Source: Pseudobutyrivibrio sp. (GTDB taxonomy: Bacteria; Bacillota; Clostridia; Lachnospirales; Lachnospiraceae). Taken from it: a stretch of 39,041 nucleotides of DNA. Location of the stretch: positions 1 through 39,041 of the forward strand of contig NZ_JAFUSK010000009.1 in assembly GCF_017471675.1 (NCBI RefSeq). Direction: 5' to 3'. Under the pieces are notes generated by a model that saw nothing but the letters and a program-made list of their open reading frames with translations, was not told where the DNA came from and did not search any database. Shown piece after piece: positions 38,501 through 39,041 of this stretch; the stretch's first letter is position 1, and every line of letters starts with the position of its first letter. The translations under genes were made by a program, and so were the position numbers.

Positions 38501-38564
38501 TATATTTTCGTAAATCTATTGCCAGTCATTTCGCACTCTGATATGATATGGCTCATAAAACACC

Positions 38565-38619
38565 AAAACTGCTAAAGATACCGGCGCTATCCGTGCGCCG
38601 TACTGTGGCAGTTTTTTAT
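38565..38619 (+). terminator. Terminator of the AbiE operon
   Basis: AAAACTGC (38565-38572)/GCAGTTTT (38608-38615) with an inner GGCGC/GCGCC stem (38583-38587, 38595-38599), followed by six Ts. Confidence 0.8.
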
Positions 38620-38660
38620 TTTCTCTTTATTCCCCACAGTACAAAAGCATAAAGGCAATC

Positions 38661-38924
38661 GCCGGATACGGCGTTATGGGTTCAAAGCGAACCGCCCTAT
38701 GGCGGTCTGAACCCGCAAATCGGAACCGATTTGCAAGAAGAATACCAAGCATTGGATGTGTCATGACACATCCACATTTACTGCCATTTTCCCTCGCGGT
38801 AAAATGGCAGTAAATGAGCTTGCAAGGGGATACTCCCCCTGACCCCTGTTATTGCAGAACGGCATCTTTTTATCTCTTTGAAAACAGATGCATTCTGCCA
38901 AAAATCAAACACGCCGGATACGGC
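38661..38924. other. Probable origin of transfer (oriT) hairpin cluster
   Basis: Four strong inverted repeats in 140 bases: 38678-38714 (GGGTTCA/TGAACCC with ACCGCC/GGCGGT inside), 38715-38734 (GCAAATCGG/CCGATTTGC), 38754-38773 (a perfect 20-bp palindrome) and 38777-38814 (14-base arms TTTACTGCCATTTT). A GC-rich tract, GGGGATACTCCCCCTGACCC (38826-38845), may hold the nick site. GCCGGATACGGC occurs at 38661-38672 and again at 38913-38924. The cluster is directly upstream of a MobC-like gene, where oriT normally lies. The nick site is inference. Confidence 0.65.
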
Positions 38925-38947
38925 AATTTTGAAAGGAAGTGTCCTAT

Positions 38948-39041
38948 ATGAGCAAAGAACGTGATCGCAAGATACCCATCCAGGTGTATCTGAGCGAAAA
39001 TGAAAAATATGTCCTCGATGAGAAAATCAAAGAATCCAAAA
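38948..39041 (+). CDS. MobC-like relaxosome accessory protein (5' part)
   Basis: ATG 38948 follows AAAGGAAG. The first 31 residues, with KIPIQVYLSENEKY and VLDEKIKESK, match the ribbon-helix-helix start of MobC-type proteins that help the relaxase at oriT. The gene runs off the window. A relaxase gene is expected next. Confidence 0.72.
   Translation, partial: MSKERDRKIPIQVYLSENEKYVLDEKIKESK

Larger units (their letters stand above)
33541..39041. mobile_element. One end of an integrated mobilizable/conjugative element (serine-recombinase type)
   Basis: A large serine recombinase, SHOCT-like protein, HTH_16-type protein, sigma-70-like protein, AbiE cargo, oriT-like hairpins and a MobC-like gene occur in succession. 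GC is higher here than in neighbouring genes. The recombinase is normally the terminal gene, so the left end should lie between about 33480 and 33630. The right end is outside the window. No target-site repeat can be identified from one end. Confidence 0.75.

Overview
The window looks like chromosomal DNA of a low-GC, Gram-positive anaerobe of the Clostridia, most probably a Lachnospiraceae member of the Butyrivibrio/Pseudobutyrivibrio/Roseburia kind. The basis is AT-rich intergenic DNA, strong GGAGG ribosome sites, sigma-A type promoters, lipoprotein signal peptides, DegV, cold-shock and MATE proteins of clostridial type, and a clostridial mobile element with a large serine recombinase. Genus is inference; no rRNA is present.

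Layout. 1-3.7 kb is an accessory stretch beside a tRNA-Gly(GCC). It holds tRNA-tail repeats, a probable type I toxin-antitoxin pair (40-aa membrane peptide plus convergent antisense RNA), a small membrane-protein operon facing an HTH regulator across a dyad-rich promoter, a free-standing small RNA, and a ZinT-domain metal-binding lipoprotein with an operator-like palindrome. 3.8-5.9 kb is a potassium uptake pair (KtrB/TrkH and KtrA/TrkA). 5.9-6.3 kb is an array of eight evenly built inverted repeats. 6.3-12.6 kb holds two MATE exporters, a DUF3237 protein, an orphan 120-aa protein and an operon degV-folC-dnaJ-like-MATE. 12.6-19.0 kb holds a transglutaminase-like protein, a cold-shock protein and an operon MFS-GDPD-alpha/beta hydrolase-clpX. 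19.0-19.3 kb is a nested inverted-repeat element with a 10-bp tandem repeat. 19.3-21.3 kb has an SseB-family protein, MscL with a zinc ribbon and a 34-aa ORF.

21.4-27.4 kb is a signalling/surface module: a large secreted coiled-coil protein, a LytTR response regulator, and a divergent 7TM hybrid kinase with receiver and Hpt domains. 27.4-31.0 kb is an operon for sugar handling (iron-sulfur aldo/keto reductase, AGE/YihS-type isomerase, sugar-binding lipoprotein) with no ABC permease or ATPase next to it. 31.1-31.3 kb is a palindromic intergenic repeat. 31.4-32.4 kb is a methyltransferase preceded by a well-formed leader peptide (MRMR...) and mutually exclusive stem-loops, the layout of drug-inducible attenuation.

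33.5 kb to the right edge is one end of an integrated mobilizable/conjugative element: large serine recombinase, SHOCT-like small protein, HTH_16-type protein, sigma-70-like protein, an AbiEi/AbiEii type IV toxin-antitoxin cargo, a hairpin cluster that looks like an origin of transfer, and the start of a MobC-like relaxosome protein. An XRE repressor and a phage-like ORF lie just outside it. The strongest candidates for new biology are the leader-controlled methyltransferase, the eight-unit hairpin array, the type I toxin-antitoxin locus, and the small RNA at 2525-2592.
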